62,930 nt of DNA from Treponema sp. (GCA_009777535.1 WRLP01000015.1:1-62930), one strand, 5' to 3'. Shown: positions 43,610 to 53,385, counted from the stretch's first letter. Numbers and translations are program-made. Notes: generated by a model not told the origin, from the sequence alone.

Positions 43610-46255
43610 CTACAAATCCCGCAAATAAGACTCTGTCTTTTCCGTCCGCTTCAGCGTTTCTTCCAGTTTTATTTTTTCGGCGGCTACCAATTCGGGCGGA
43701 GCGTTTTTGATAAACCGCTCGTCTTCCAGTTTAATACGAAGGGCGCTTACAAAGGCGAGGTCCCGCTCGAAGCTCTTGGCGAATCTTGTTTTTAACGCAA
43801 AAGTGTCGACAGCTTCGGTAACAAATACAAAAACCTCAAAACCCCTGCCCGCGATACCAATGCTTCCCTCTGGCTTTTTCCCAGCGGCTGTCTCGATTTC
43901 CAAATCTCCAATTCCGGCAAGGAGCTTTACAAGTTCAGTATTATCCCTTAATGTTTTTTCAGTTTCTGCATCCGGGCGTACCATTACGCGCAATTTTTTA
44001 TCGGCGGTAATTCCGCACTCGGCACGCAAAGTCCTGACCATGCCGACCATTTCCTGTAAAAGTGTGAAGTCTTTTTCTTCCGCTGGGAAAAACAGCTTTT
44101 TATCGTATTTTGGATAGGCTGCGGTGGTTAAAAGCCCTTTTACATTCGGCAGTTTTCCGTATATTTCCTCTGTAACAAAGGGCAAAAGCGGGTGAAGGAG
44201 CTTTAGGGACTGCACAAGTACATCGAGAAGCACGGCGGCGGCCCTGTCTTTTTCGGCGTTATCTGTGCCCTTCATCGACAGCTTGGTCGCTTCCACATAC
44301 CAGTCGCAGAAATCGTTCCAGAAAAACTCATAGACAGTTTGGGCGGCGTCATTAAAGCGGTAAGACAGAAACGCTTCTTCCATCGCTTTTGCCGTGTTAT
44401 TAAGACGGGAATAAATCCACTTGTCCGCAGGAAGCAGGGGCGGATTTTCAACGGGCTGCCGGTCTTCAAGATTCATCAAAATATATCGGCTGGCGTTCCA
44501 TATCTTATTCGCGAACTTAGAGCCAAGTTTGAAGGACTCCTTGTCCATCAGTATATCCTGACCCTGAGCGCACAGATAAGCGAGTGTAAACTTAAGGGCG
44601 TCGGCGCCGAACTCGTCAACAATTTCCAGCGGGTCGATGCCGTTCCCCAACGTCTTGCTCATCTTGCGGCCTTTTTTGTCCCTGATAAGCTGATGAATGT
44701 ATACATCGCGGAAAGGAGCTTTGCCTGTAAATTCCAGGCCGGCCATGATCATTCTTGCAACCCAGAAAAAGATGATATCGTATGCGGTAACAAGCGCAGT
44801 TGTCGGATAATACCGGCGAAAATCTTCGGTATCGCATTTATCATTTTCCCAGCCCATTACGCTGAACGGCCAGAGCCAGCTCGAAAACCACGTGTCCAGT
44901 ACATCGGGGTCCTGCTCGATATTTTTGGAGCCGCAGTGGGTGCATGCGGAAATATCCGTGCGGGAAACCGTTGTCTTGCCGCAGTCCTGGCAGTACCAGG
45001 CGGGGATACGGTGCCCCCACCAGAGCTGGCGGCTGACGCACCAGTCCCTGATATTTTCCAGCCAGTGCTCGTAGGTATTTTCCCATTTCTTGGGATAGAA
45101 AATGATCTCTCCCCGCCGCCAGGAAGCCAGGGCCTTTTCGGCAAGGGGTTTCATGCGGACAAACCATTGTTCGGAAAGATACGGTTCTATTATTGAATTG
45201 CAGCGATAGCAATGGCCGATCGCGTGTGTAATTTTTTCTTCTTTGATGAAAAAACCGCCCTCTATAAGATCGTCTAACACTTTTTGACGGGCTTCCATAA
45301 CTTTAAGCGAACGGTACTTTTCCGGCACAGCATCATTAAGCCGGCCATCGGGAGAAAGAATATTGATCTCCGGCAGGCCGTGGCGTTTTGCCAGTTCCCA
45401 GTCGTTGGGATCGTGAGCTGGCGTAATTTTTACGGCGCCTGTGCCAAATTCGCGGTCAACATAATTGTCCGCCACAAGGGGAATTTCCCTGCCGGCCAGA
45501 GGCAGAAGAATCTTTTTCCCGACAAGGCGGGCGTAACGTTCATCTTCGGGGTGAACTGCGACGGCGGTATCGCCAAGCATGGTCTCCGGCCTGGTGGTGG
45601 CAAGCTCCACAAAACCACTGCCGTCGGCAAATGGGTAGCGAAGATGGTACATTGCCCCCTGGGTGTCTTCATGCTCCACTTCATCGTCTGCGATTGCTGT
45701 ACCGCAGCTGCAGCACCAGTTCACAAGGTAATTGCCCTTGTACATCAGATTGCGTTCGTAAAGGGTAACAAAGACTTCCCGCACCGCCCTGCTTAAACCT
45801 TCGTCCATTGTAAAGCGTTCTCTTTCCCAATCCACGCTGGCGCCCATGCGGGACATCTGGCGGGAAATAATCCCGTGATGATCTTCCTTTACCTTCCAGG
45901 TTTCTTCAATAAATTTTTCCCGTCCCAGATCGTGCTTTTTTATACCCCTGGCAAGCAGCATCTTTTCTACCACATGCTGGGTGGCTATACCGGCGTGATC
46001 GGTTCCGGGCACCCAAAGGGTGGGCTCGCCCCTCATTCGGTGATAACGGATTACAATATCAATAATCGAGAGTACAAGACCGTGGCCGAGATGCAGCATT
46101 CCTGTTACATTCGGAGGAGGAATGACGTTGATGTATGGTTCCCCTCCGTTTTCCGGTGCAGCCGGCTTAAAGGCCCCACTATCCAGCCATAGGGCATATA
46201 TCCTGTCTTCGAAGGTTTTCGGGTCAAAGGCTTTCGTTAGTTCAATAGTTTTCAT
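43610..46255 (-). CDS. valS: Valyl-tRNA synthetase
   Basis: Class I synthetase of 881 residues. HIGH-type motif PPNVTGMLHLGHG, the KMSKS as RKMSKTLGNGID, editing domain with TTRPETMLGDTAVAVHP, the zinc-like CxxC parts (YCQDCGK, CTHCGSK) and a C-terminal coiled-coil helix (LKTRFAKSFERDL onward). It is the full standard form. It leads the long minus-strand run that continues into the HD hydrolase and the sugar/nucleoside genes. Confidence 0.96.
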   Translation of the reverse strand: MKTIELTKAFDPKTFEDRIYALWLDSGAFKPAAPENGGEPYINVIPPPNVTGMLHLGHGLVLSIIDIVIRYHRMRGEPTLWVPGTDHAGIATQHVVEKMLLARGIKKHDLGREKFIEETWKVKEDHHGIISRQMSRMGASVDWERERFTMDEGLSRAVREVFVTLYERNLMYKGNYLVNWCCSCGTAIADDEVEHEDTQGAMYHLRYPFADGSGFVELATTRPETMLGDTAVAVHPEDERYARLVGKKILLPLAGREIPLVADNYVDREFGTGAVKITPAHDPNDWELAKRHGLPEINILSPDGRLNDAVPEKYRSLKVMEARQKVLDDLIEGGFFIKEEKITHAIGHCYRCNSIIEPYLSEQWFVRMKPLAEKALASWRRGEIIFYPKKWENTYEHWLENIRDWCVSRQLWWGHRIPAWYCQDCGKTTVSRTDISACTHCGSKNIEQDPDVLDTWFSSWLWPFSVMGWENDKCDTEDFRRYYPTTALVTAYDIIFFWVARMIMAGLEFTGKAPFRDVYIHQLIRDKKGRKMSKTLGNGIDPLEIVDEFGADALKFTLAYLCAQGQDILMDKESFKLGSKFANKIWNASRYILMNLEDRQPVENPPLLPADKWIYSRLNNTAKAMEEAFLSYRFNDAAQTVYEFFWNDFCDWYVEATKLSMKGTDNAEKDRAAAVLLDVLVQSLKLLHPLLPFVTEEIYGKLPNVKGLLTTAAYPKYDKKLFFPAEEKDFTLLQEMVGMVRTLRAECGITADKKLRVMVRPDAETEKTLRDNTELVKLLAGIGDLEIETAAGKKPEGSIGIAGRGFEVFVFVTEAVDTFALKTRFAKSFERDLAFVSALRIKLEDERFIKNAPPELVAAEKIKLEETLKRTEKTESYLRDL

Positions 46256-46325
46256 TTACCAAACATATCTCCAGCTTCAATAATACTAAAAAAACAGCTT
46301 TCTCGGCTATAGCAGGCGGGCTTTC

Positions 46326-47450
46326 TTACATAAGCAGGACAAAAATGATCCAGATAAAAAAGAGATTAAGGGCAATTCCGAAAATCAACAGTACCCAGGC
46401 TAAAACCTCCAGCGTATAGGCACGGATCGCATAACGGCGGGTGAGGTCTTTGGGGTTACCGGGGAGTATGCCAAAACACACAAAGGGATCTGATGGATTT
46501 TCGGGCAGCGAACTGCTTTCCCGCATCGCACCGAATCCGTACCATTGTAAAGATTGCCCTTCTTTTGAAAGTTCCGGAATTAAAAGGGGGATTTGTCCTT
46601 CGCTGCCTTCCGCCGGCAGGGAATCGTATTTTACACAGCCGTATTTTTCACCATCTTTCAATAGACAGCTATCCAGCCCGGACGTTAGATGGCGCAAAGG
46701 AAGGGCGGCAATATCCGAATACACCCTCAACTTTCTGGCGCGCCAGGAAAGCTGGCGGTATAAAACCATAAAAATCAGGCCGGGCGGAATCATCGGCAGT
46801 ATTGGTATAAAAAGGGCTATTAAGGAACCAATCACGGTAAAACGGAATGCAGGCCGGTTAAGAAATGAATAAGCCATGTAGAGCAGGCTCAAAGCGCCAA
46901 TAATCAAAGAAAAGGGAGTGACGGGATTCCAGTATTCATTGCGATGGCGCCAGGCGCGCATTATTCTTTCCGGCAGGGTGTTGTCGGGGCAATCATAAAA
47001 AATCACCATCAGCGGCATTTCCTTCGCGGAAGTAAAACTCCACCGGTTGTTCAGGTTTTTCATGTAACCGCCGACAAAGACTCTGGCGCCCTCAGTTAAA
47101 GTCGAAACACGATCCCAGCGAATCCGCTCCGGCGCTTCCGCCCCGGGATCAAACATTTCGCCTACTCCCCCTTCTTCCTGCATGGGCAGCAGCCAGCACT
47201 TTACATTGTCAATGGAAACAGGAATGGTAAGATTTTCCCCCTGTATCCAGAGAGTATGTCCATCGGTTATGGATTCAAACCCTCCGATAAACCGGAAAAT
47301 TCCGCCTTCTTTTTCCAATTGCTGATATTTCCGGTAATCCAGAAGAGGGCTAAGCCTTAGTTCGTCAAAGCGCCGTCTGAACTGTCCCAATTTATTACGG
47401 CTGTACAAAGCGCCCAAAATGGGAACAAGGCCGTACCAAATAATAACCAT
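46326..47450 (-). CDS. Membrane protein of unknown function
   Basis: 374 residues with no domain I can name. Hydrophobic segments lie at the start (IIWYGLVPILGAL), at about 178-235 (LIIGALSLLYMAYSFL, LIALFIPILPMIPPGLIFMV) and at the very end (VLAWVLLIFGIALNLF). Between them is a soluble region with many aromatic residues and a Glu-rich stretch, probably exposed outside. It lies 70 bases upstream of valS in the same direction and is divergent from the metallo-hydrolase gene (about 45 bases between starts). Confidence 0.65.
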   Translation of the reverse strand: MVIIWYGLVPILGALYSRNKLGQFRRRFDELRLSPLLDYRKYQQLEKEGGIFRFIGGFESITDGHTLWIQGENLTIPVSIDNVKCWLLPMQEEGGVGEMFDPGAEAPERIRWDRVSTLTEGARVFVGGYMKNLNNRWSFTSAKEMPLMVIFYDCPDNTLPERIMRAWRHRNEYWNPVTPFSLIIGALSLLYMAYSFLNRPAFRFTVIGSLIALFIPILPMIPPGLIFMVLYRQLSWRARKLRVYSDIAALPLRHLTSGLDSCLLKDGEKYGCVKYDSLPAEGSEGQIPLLIPELSKEGQSLQWYGFGAMRESSSLPENPSDPFVCFGILPGNPKDLTRRYAIRAYTLEVLAWVLLIFGIALNLFFIWIIFVLLM

Positions 47451-47497
47451 GGCGGCAATAACTAGAAAATCTGCAACTCTCAGTGTATTATTCCTCC

Positions 47498-48187
47498 ATG
47501 CAGGAAAAAAACATTATTCATCTTATGGTAGGGCCTATCGCCACAAACTGCTGGATTTGCCCCATACCGGAAAGTAAAGACGACGGACATACGGCATGCG
47601 CAATAATCGATCCCGGCGCCGACCCTGATAAAATTATCAGTGTGTTAAATCAGCTTAAATACATTCCCCGTTATATTCTACTTACACACGGGCACTTTGA
47701 CCACATTGGAGCGCTGCCGTTTCTTTATTCTGAATACAGAAAAGAATCCAATGGCAAGGCCTGGCCGCAAATCGCCATTCATGGTCTGGATTCCCAATAC
47801 CTTGGTTCCGCTTCTTACAAAGAACACCGGATCAGTTTTGAGTTTGCAGCCGGAAGCGCAGATGTAATTGACGAATATTGGAATGATATGCCGGCCCATG
47901 ACTTTCTGCTGGAAGAAGGCGGTACGGTGGGTCAATTTACAGTTCTCCATCTGCCCGGGCACACAAAGGGAAGCATAGCGCTCTGGGACAAAGAAGGAAA
48001 AAACCTTTTTTCCGGAGATACGCTGTTTAAGAGCGGGCGCGGCAGGACCGATCTGCCCGGCGGAGACGAAGATGAAATTTTCGATAGTTTGAACCGGTTA
48101 TTCCAAATGGACGGAGATATCAGGGTATTTCCCGGCCACGGTCCGAGTACTACAATCGGCGCCGAAGCCAGACGGGGTATTTTTTAA
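47498..48187 (+). CDS. Metallo-beta-lactamase-fold hydrolase (glyoxalase II-like)
   Basis: 229 residues of the MBL fold. Metal-binding motifs are LTHGHFDHIGALPF, LPGHTKGSIALW, NLFSGDTLF and FPGHGPST, as in hydroxyacylglutathione hydrolase-like enzymes of anaerobes. I take ATG 47498; GTG 47483 is an alternative, and neither has a clear ribosome site. The likely role is hydrolysis of a thioester or similar small substrate. It ends before repeat family A copy 3. Confidence 0.88.
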   Translation: MQEKNIIHLMVGPIATNCWICPIPESKDDGHTACAIIDPGADPDKIISVLNQLKYIPRYILLTHGHFDHIGALPFLYSEYRKESNGKAWPQIAIHGLDSQYLGSASYKEHRISFEFAAGSADVIDEYWNDMPAHDFLLEEGGTVGQFTVLHLPGHTKGSIALWDKEGKNLFSGDTLFKSGRGRTDLPGGDEDEIFDSLNRLFQMDGDIRVFPGHGPSTTIGAEARRGIF

Positions 48188-48228
48188 CTTTGCCAGATAA
48201 GCAAGAGAACGTCTGAAAAATCTAATTT

Positions 48229-48316
48229 TACCACGAACCTCACGAACAGACACGAAAAAAGCTTAAAAGAGCCTTTCAACTGCGCGGGTTCGTGTTGGTT
48301 GGTGTGGTTTGTGGTA
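48229..48316. repeat. Dispersed palindromic repeat family A, copy 3
   Basis: The arms 48229-48257 (taccacgaacctcacgaac) and 48287-48316 (ggttggtgtggtttgtgg) are complementary at about 23 of 28 positions with a 30-base loop. Relative to copy 2, the arms are in the opposite order. It lies between the MBL gene and the biotin promoter. Confidence 0.82.
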
Positions 48317-48352
48317 AAAAATAAAAAAGCATGAGTGATTTGAATAATTATC

Positions 48353-48400
48353 TTGACATTCCATCTTATCTCTGTTAACCTGTTAAATATTGAGGTTAAC
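48353..48400 (+). promoter_or_regulatory. Biotin operon promoter with BirA-type operator
   Basis: TTGACA at 48353-48358 is spaced 17 bases from a weak -10 TAACCT at 48376-48381. Over the -10 lies the inverted repeat GTTAACC (48374-48380), 13-base spacer, GGTTAAC (48394-48400), ending at the bioY start codon. The BirA operator of other bacteria is two such half-sites (GTAAACC/GTTAACC) about 14-16 apart. The birA gene at 50403 has a DNA-binding domain and lies in the same operon, so feedback repression by biotinyl-BirA is likely. Confidence 0.72.
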
Positions 48401-48967
48401 GTGAACGTTCATCGGAACAGGTATGTATTTGCAGCTCTTTTCGCGGCCTTAATCGCGGTTTCCGGCTTTTTTATAATTCCCCTGCCGGGCGGTGTTCCCA
48501 TCGTTCTTAAAAATCTTTTTGTGGTTCTGGCAGGCACAGTACTGGGCAGCTTCTACGGGGGAATTGCCCTTCTGGTCTTTCTGGCGGCCGGAGTACTTGG
48601 CGTTCCTGTTTTTGTTATTCCCGGCGGGCCGGGAGTTTTTTTAACCAGTCTGGGCGGCTATCTGATAGGTTACTTTATCGGCAGCCTTTCGGCAGGATTA
48701 ATTTGCGGGCTTCCAAAAACCTGCGAAAAAAAAATAAAACCCGCTATTTTTATCCGGCTTTGCATCGCTTCCTTCGCCGGCTTTGCGCTGATTGTTCTGG
48801 CCGGGGCATTTTACATGTTTTTTTTAAACTCAATGTCATTAAAGGCCGCGATGATGGCGGGAGTGATTCCCTTCATTCCCGGCGATTTATTAAAATTCGC
48901 AATCAGCGTCCCATTGGCTCTTAAACTCAGATCCATTGCGGCGCGCTACCTGAACCCAAATGGCTGA
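48401..48967 (+). CDS. bioY: Biotin transporter S component BioY
   Basis: A membrane protein of 188 residues with about six segments, the substrate-capture unit of the biotin ECF transporter. Typical BioY stretches are LPGGVPIVLKNLFVVLAG, GVFLTSLGGYLIGYFIG and FIPGDLLKF. I start it at GTG 48401, with GAGG 5 bases before; the frame extends to a TTG at 48353 inside the promoter. The stop overlaps the next gene by 8 bases. It is regulated by the BirA-type operator at 48374-48400. Confidence 0.9.
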   Translation: MNVHRNRYVFAALFAALIAVSGFFIIPLPGGVPIVLKNLFVVLAGTVLGSFYGGIALLVFLAAGVLGVPVFVIPGGPGVFLTSLGGYLIGYFIGSLSAGLICGLPKTCEKKIKPAIFIRLCIASFAGFALIVLAGAFYMFFLNSMSLKAAMMAGVIPFIPGDLLKFAISVPLALKLRSIAARYLNPNG

Positions 48968-49727
48968 TACGCAAGCCGTCAGGCTGTTAAATATTACAAA
49001 AAAATTTTCTGTTTCAGAAGATGAATACACTGATAAAGAGCGGATAAAAGATGGTGCCTTTTTCGCGCTGGATGATATTTCCTTCACATTGGAAAAAGGC
49101 GGCTGCACAATGATCTGCGGGGCGAATGGCTCCGGAAAAAGTCTGCTGATGTCAATTATCGCGGGACTGGAGGAGCTAAGTTCAGGCAGCGTAAGCACCT
49201 CTTCCAGGGTTGGGCTGATATTTCAGGAGCCGGATAATCAAATATTAGGTGAAACTGCCAGAGAGGACATTGCCTTCGGGCCGGCGAACCTTGGCCTTGC
49301 CAAAGAAACAGTTCAGTCCCGCACAATAGCCGCCCTTGCCGAAACAGGTCTTACGGCAATAGCGGATTTTCCGGCGCGCTCCCTTTCTGGCGGTGAAAAG
49401 CGGCGGCTCGCCGTCGCCGGAGTTCTTGCAATGGACGCAGAAATAATCATTTTTGATGAACCTTATGCCAATATGGATTACCACGGCGTTGTGCAGATAA
49501 ACTCCCTGGTAAAAAAAATTCTGGCGGAAAATAAAACAATAATTATTCTAACCCATGAAGTTGAAAAATGTCTTGCTTTGGCAAATCGTTTTATTGTGCT
49601 TTTCAAGGGCAGGAAGGTCTATGACGGCAGCGCACAGGACGCCCTCCTGCTTGACCTTGAATCCTGGGGTATACACAATCCGCTGGGCAAACCCGTTAAT
49701 AAATATGAGGATATGTTATGGCAATGA
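48960..49727 (+). CDS. bioM: ECF transporter ATPase (BioM type)
   Basis: 255 residues. The energy-coupling ATPase of the biotin importer: Walker A GANGSGKS, Q-loop LIFQEPDNQ, signature LSGGEKRRLA, Walker B IIIFDEPYANMD and switch ILTHEVE. It is one polypeptide, so it presumably acts as a homodimer. An acidic N-terminal loop (about 15-30, EDEYTDKERIKDG) is unusual. It overlaps bioY by 8 bases and bioN by 10. Confidence 0.9.
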   Translation: MADTQAVRLLNITKKFSVSEDEYTDKERIKDGAFFALDDISFTLEKGGCTMICGANGSGKSLLMSIIAGLEELSSGSVSTSSRVGLIFQEPDNQILGETAREDIAFGPANLGLAKETVQSRTIAALAETGLTAIADFPARSLSGGEKRRLAVAGVLAMDAEIIIFDEPYANMDYHGVVQINSLVKKILAENKTIIILTHEVEKCLALANRFIVLFKGRKVYDGSAQDALLLDLESWGIHNPLGKPVNKYEDMLWQ

Positions 49728-50413
49728 AAAGCGCGGCGGTTTTCAGGTACAAGACGGAAAAGGGGCCGCTCCATAAGCTTCCTATTGTATTAAAACTTTT
49801 ACTTTTACTGCCGCTTTCGGTACTTTGCATGTCACTGCCCCTTTTCCTGCTTGCAGCAGGAATTATTTCCATTGCCGTCATCGCCTTCCTGTGCGGCTTT
49901 TCATACCGCGAGCAGTTGACCGATTTAAAACCTGCCCTTTTTTACGCGCTTCTCATGTATGCCCTGTCTGTGTTTTCGCTGATCGTCGAAAGGTTTCCTT
50001 CTTTCAGCGTTTCGGTGTTCCTTCCCATGGCCGGATTTATTCATATCGCCTTACGCCTTGTTTTGATCATACAGTTATCCGCTCTTTTGTTCCGCAGCAC
50101 AAGCTCCATCGAAATCCGCGGCGGCATAATTGCCATTGAGTGTTTTTTCAGGCGATGTATTTCCCGCCTGCCAGTTATCGGAAAGCATGTATCATCGGCT
50201 CCGCGTTTCGCGCAAAATATATCCCTGTTTTTAAGTTTTATTCCCGAAATCTTTGAAACATGGAGTATAATTAATTTTGCCTGGCGGGCGCGGGCAGGAA
50301 AAAACGGTATCATTAAAACAAAAACCCTTGTTTTTGTTTTAATATCGCTCAGCATGGAAAAAGCGATGCGCAAGACAAACGCCATCACCGCAAGGAGGGG
50401 GTATGATAAATGA
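49718..50413 (+). CDS. bioN: ECF transporter transmembrane protein (BioN type)
   Basis: A T component of 231 residues with about five membrane segments (LLLLPLSVLCMSLPLFLLA, then others). The cytoplasmic coupling motif reads FAWRARAGKNG near residue 190, matching the A-R-G motif that docks on the ATPases. It completes the BioYMN transporter. The stop overlaps birA by 11 bases. Confidence 0.9.
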   Translation: MAMKSAAVFRYKTEKGPLHKLPIVLKLLLLLPLSVLCMSLPLFLLAAGIISIAVIAFLCGFSYREQLTDLKPALFYALLMYALSVFSLIVERFPSFSVSVFLPMAGFIHIALRLVLIIQLSALLFRSTSSIEIRGGIIAIECFFRRCISRLPVIGKHVSSAPRFAQNISLFLSFIPEIFETWSIINFAWRARAGKNGIIKTKTLVFVLISLSMEKAMRKTNAITARRGYDK

Positions 50414-51404
50414 AAAAAAATTAAGCACCAAAGCGCTGGTACTCATTGAGCTGAGGGAAAAACAGAAGCCTGTTAACGGCAACGCCCTGGCCAGGACACT
50501 GGGTATTTCAAGGGTTGCAGTCTGGAAGGCCGTACAGGCCCTTACAGAGGCTGGCTACAAAATCGAAGTATCAAAAAACGGATACTTTCTCGATCCAAAA
50601 AAAGATAAAGATTTTCTTTACCCCTGGGAATTCGGCGAAAAAGAACCGCTGTTTCGCCACTTTGGAAACACCGGCAGCACCATGGACAGGGCAAGGGAAT
50701 TGGCAATAACGGGAGCGGCCGCCGGCACGGTAATAACTGCTGAAAAACAAAGCGCCGGAAGGGGGCGTAACGGCAGAACATGGATCTCCCGCCAGGGCGG
50801 ATTATTCTTTACCATAATCGATCGCCCCACCCTCCCTCTGGCGGATTATATCCTTCACTCGCTTGTTATTCAGATTGCCGTAGCGCGTACGGTTTCGTCT
50901 GTCTGCGGGAAACAGGCGCATATCCGCTGGCCCAATGACATATATATCAGCCGCAGAAAAATAGCGGGCGTTATTACGGAAATTTCGGGCGAAGGAGACA
51001 TGATAAACTGGCTTTCCACCGGCGTGGGTGTAAACATAAACAATTACGCAGTTTCGGGAAAATCTGCAAGCTGCGCGGAAATAACGGGGAAGCCTGTTTC
51101 CCGCAGGGAAGTATTAATCAGGATTCTTGATGAAATAGAAAAAGTAAAAAAGCGATTCAGTTCAGGCGCGGTATACGCCCAGGGCAACAGGTATCTGGCT
51201 GACGAATGGAATTCCATGACCGACTGCATCGGCGTAAAGGCGGCAATCCTTGATCAAGCCGCTTCCAACGACAAGCAGGGGCGTGTTCTGGCCAGGGGAG
51301 TATTCGACGGAATTGATCCGGCGGGCAGGTGCATTCTAAAAACCGAGGGCGGCAGGGGGAACCTGTACTTTAACCCCGGCCCCGTATCAATGATCTATAT
51401 GTAA
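50403..51404 (+). CDS. birA: Biotin-[acetyl-CoA-carboxylase] ligase and biotin repressor BirA
   Basis: 333 residues. An N-terminal winged helix-turn-helix (NALARTLGISRVAVWKAVQA) comes before the ligase domain with GRGRNGRTW, FFTIID, RWPNDIY and KIAGVITE. It is therefore the two-function form: it attaches biotin to carboxylases and represses biotin genes when biotin is ample. A strong AAGGAGGGG site lies just before the ATG. It is the last gene of the operon controlled by the operator at 48374-48400. Confidence 0.94.
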   Translation: MINEKKLSTKALVLIELREKQKPVNGNALARTLGISRVAVWKAVQALTEAGYKIEVSKNGYFLDPKKDKDFLYPWEFGEKEPLFRHFGNTGSTMDRARELAITGAAAGTVITAEKQSAGRGRNGRTWISRQGGLFFTIIDRPTLPLADYILHSLVIQIAVARTVSSVCGKQAHIRWPNDIYISRRKIAGVITEISGEGDMINWLSTGVGVNINNYAVSGKSASCAEITGKPVSRREVLIRILDEIEKVKKRFSSGAVYAQGNRYLADEWNSMTDCIGVKAAILDQAASNDKQGRVLARGVFDGIDPAGRCILKTEGGRGNLYFNPGPVSMIYM

Positions 51405-51409
51405 GGGCC

Positions 51410-52525
51410 CTAATTCGGCAGAATAATTGCGTGCACCTTGATGTTTCTTTCCTCGACCGCCTTATCAACAATTTCCCTGGTAATTCTTCCCCTCGGTCTT
51501 GGGTGGGGCGGCGCGTCGCCTATCAGAAACATCACCCTCGATTCGGCTGCCCACGGAAACTTGATCGCTCCCTCGTTTAGAGCCTCGTAGACCGCCTCTG
51601 GAATATCGCCGCCGCCGCCGACCCGAATCGCGTTCAGGTTGCGCTGGAAAAGGTTAAAATCACTTGTAAAGGGGACTACCCTGTTCATGTACTCATCATT
51701 GTAGTCCTTGTAAAGAACCATGCCAATTCTAAACGAGGAAAAATCGGCGAGCAGTTCATTCAGCATGGGAATAAGTTTCTGGCGTACCGGATCGATGTGG
51801 GGTCTCATGCTGCCTGTAGTATCAAGACAGATAACAAGGTCAAGTTCATTGCCCTTTTCCTTTTCCAGCGCGCCGCGAATCCTGTCTATTAAATCATCGC
51901 TGCCGGTTGAGTAAATCAGGTCCCCGCTGCCGGATACGGCGATTTCACCAAACGCCTCGACAGCTTCTTTCATGTAATTTCCGTCCGGCGGCCCTGGCGG
52001 CTCCTGTGTCGCCTCCATGATAAAGGGGTTGTCCCTGAATGCGCCCCGGTAATCGGCGTAGGGAAGGCTAAAAGCTCTTATGTTAAAATAGGTCCCGTCG
52101 GTAACATAGACCTCGCCATGCCGGCCGCCTTCATAGCCGTAATAGAGCATGTAGGGGATATACACATGAAAAGCCGGACCCATCACACTGTGATTTACAA
52201 CCGTGGAAGAAACAAGTGAATAAATGCGGCTTTCCCTGGTAATTGGCACGCCGTTAAGCAAACGTATCTCGTCGCCGTTTACCTCGTTCCATTCCCCGGC
52301 CCGGTATGCATAATTGTCCGCACTCTGGCCGGGATCCCTGGTGGACTCGGTCAATAACACCGAGCCTATCGCTGGTTTTTTTCTGATGAACAGGTGAAAG
52401 CCGCCCTCCGGCCGGTGCTCTATCAATACATCTTCCCTATTTATCGTTAAATCCTGGGAATAAATGGCAGGGTTATATATACACAAAAACAGCAAAAAGG
52501 TAACCACAACGGTCTTTTTGTTCAT
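51410..52525 (-). CDS. Exported VWA-domain protein
   Basis: 371 residues with a signal peptide (KTVVVTFLLFLCIYNPAIYS). The C-terminal half is a von Willebrand A domain with the metal-binding motif LDTTGSM (about residue 225) and later FLIGDAPPHPRP. The N-terminal half is a beta-rich domain of unknown type. It is probably outside the inner membrane, binding a protein ligand. It is convergent with birA (6 bases) and divergent from the HD hydrolase. Confidence 0.82.
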   Translation of the reverse strand: MNKKTVVVTFLLFLCIYNPAIYSQDLTINREDVLIEHRPEGGFHLFIRKKPAIGSVLLTESTRDPGQSADNYAYRAGEWNEVNGDEIRLLNGVPITRESRIYSLVSSTVVNHSVMGPAFHVYIPYMLYYGYEGGRHGEVYVTDGTYFNIRAFSLPYADYRGAFRDNPFIMEATQEPPGPPDGNYMKEAVEAFGEIAVSGSGDLIYSTGSDDLIDRIRGALEKEKGNELDLVICLDTTGSMRPHIDPVRQKLIPMLNELLADFSSFRIGMVLYKDYNDEYMNRVVPFTSDFNLFQRNLNAIRVGGGGDIPEAVYEALNEGAIKFPWAAESRVMFLIGDAPPHPRPRGRITREIVDKAVEERNIKVHAIILPN

Positions 52526-52563
52526 ATCTTTAATTATCGGGCTATATAGTGTATATTTTTATA

Positions 52564-53379
52564 ATGAGATCGCCCAAGGAACTCGGCCTTGACAATAAAC
52601 TGATCAAGGTAATTGATGCTTTCAAACTTTCGGGAAAAGCCCTGAAGGGTATAAAGCTGATGTTGTCGGATGAGGAAATTCAGGCCGCCCAGGAATACGC
52701 CAATACGGTATCGATTGTTAGGCTGGGCTTTAATGATCACGGGCCCGTTCACATGAGGACTGTTGCCCTGAACGCGGTAATCATGCTTGGCCTGTTAAAA
52801 AAAGCCGGTATTAGCACCACCATCGAAAACGAAAAGTGCGGCGACTTTGAGGACAGCCTTGTCGCGGTAATTTTCGCAGCCATGCTGCACGACATCGGCA
52901 TGAGCCTTGGACGTCAGGATCACGAAGTACACAGCACTACGCTCGCACGCACGATTTTGGAGAGGATACTCGCCCAGGTCTACCATGATGATATCCGCAA
53001 AAGCGTGATAATCCGTTCCATGACGATGGAAGGCATTGCCGGCCACATGGGCAACCGTTCTGTCAGTTCTCTGGAAGCGGGAATTGTCCAGGTAGCGGAC
53101 GGCTGCGATATGACCAAGGGCAGGGCGCGGATTCCCATGTTCCTAAACCAGACTCCAAAGGCCGGCCACATTCATCAGTATTCCGCGAATTCGATAGAAG
53201 AAGTAAAAATTGATGCCGGCAAAGACAAACCGATCCGTATTGTGGTGCGCATGTCCAGCGAGGTTGGCATCTTTCAGGTAGAAGAAGTACTGCTGAATAA
53301 AATCGCGAACAGCACCGCCAAGCCCTACATTGAGTTATACGCCCAGGTAAATGATGAGGCGCCCAGGCAGTACCTTTAA
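52564..53379 (+). CDS. HD-domain phosphohydrolase
   Basis: 271 residues. Metal-binding motifs: HGPVHMRT, AAMLHDIGMSLGRQDHEVHS (HD with following His) and VADGCDMTKG, which together form an HD phosphohydrolase. The domain resembles those acting on nucleotides. ATG 52564 is preferred to GTG 52549; neither has a strong site. The DinG-like helicase begins 6 bases after it, so the pair is cotranscribed. Confidence 0.83.
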   Translation: MRSPKELGLDNKLIKVIDAFKLSGKALKGIKLMLSDEEIQAAQEYANTVSIVRLGFNDHGPVHMRTVALNAVIMLGLLKKAGISTTIENEKCGDFEDSLVAVIFAAMLHDIGMSLGRQDHEVHSTTLARTILERILAQVYHDDIRKSVIIRSMTMEGIAGHMGNRSVSSLEAGIVQVADGCDMTKGRARIPMFLNQTPKAGHIHQYSANSIEEVKIDAGKDKPIRIVVRMSSEVGIFQVEEVLLNKIANSTAKPYIELYAQVNDEAPRQYL

Positions 53380-53385
53380 CATTAC

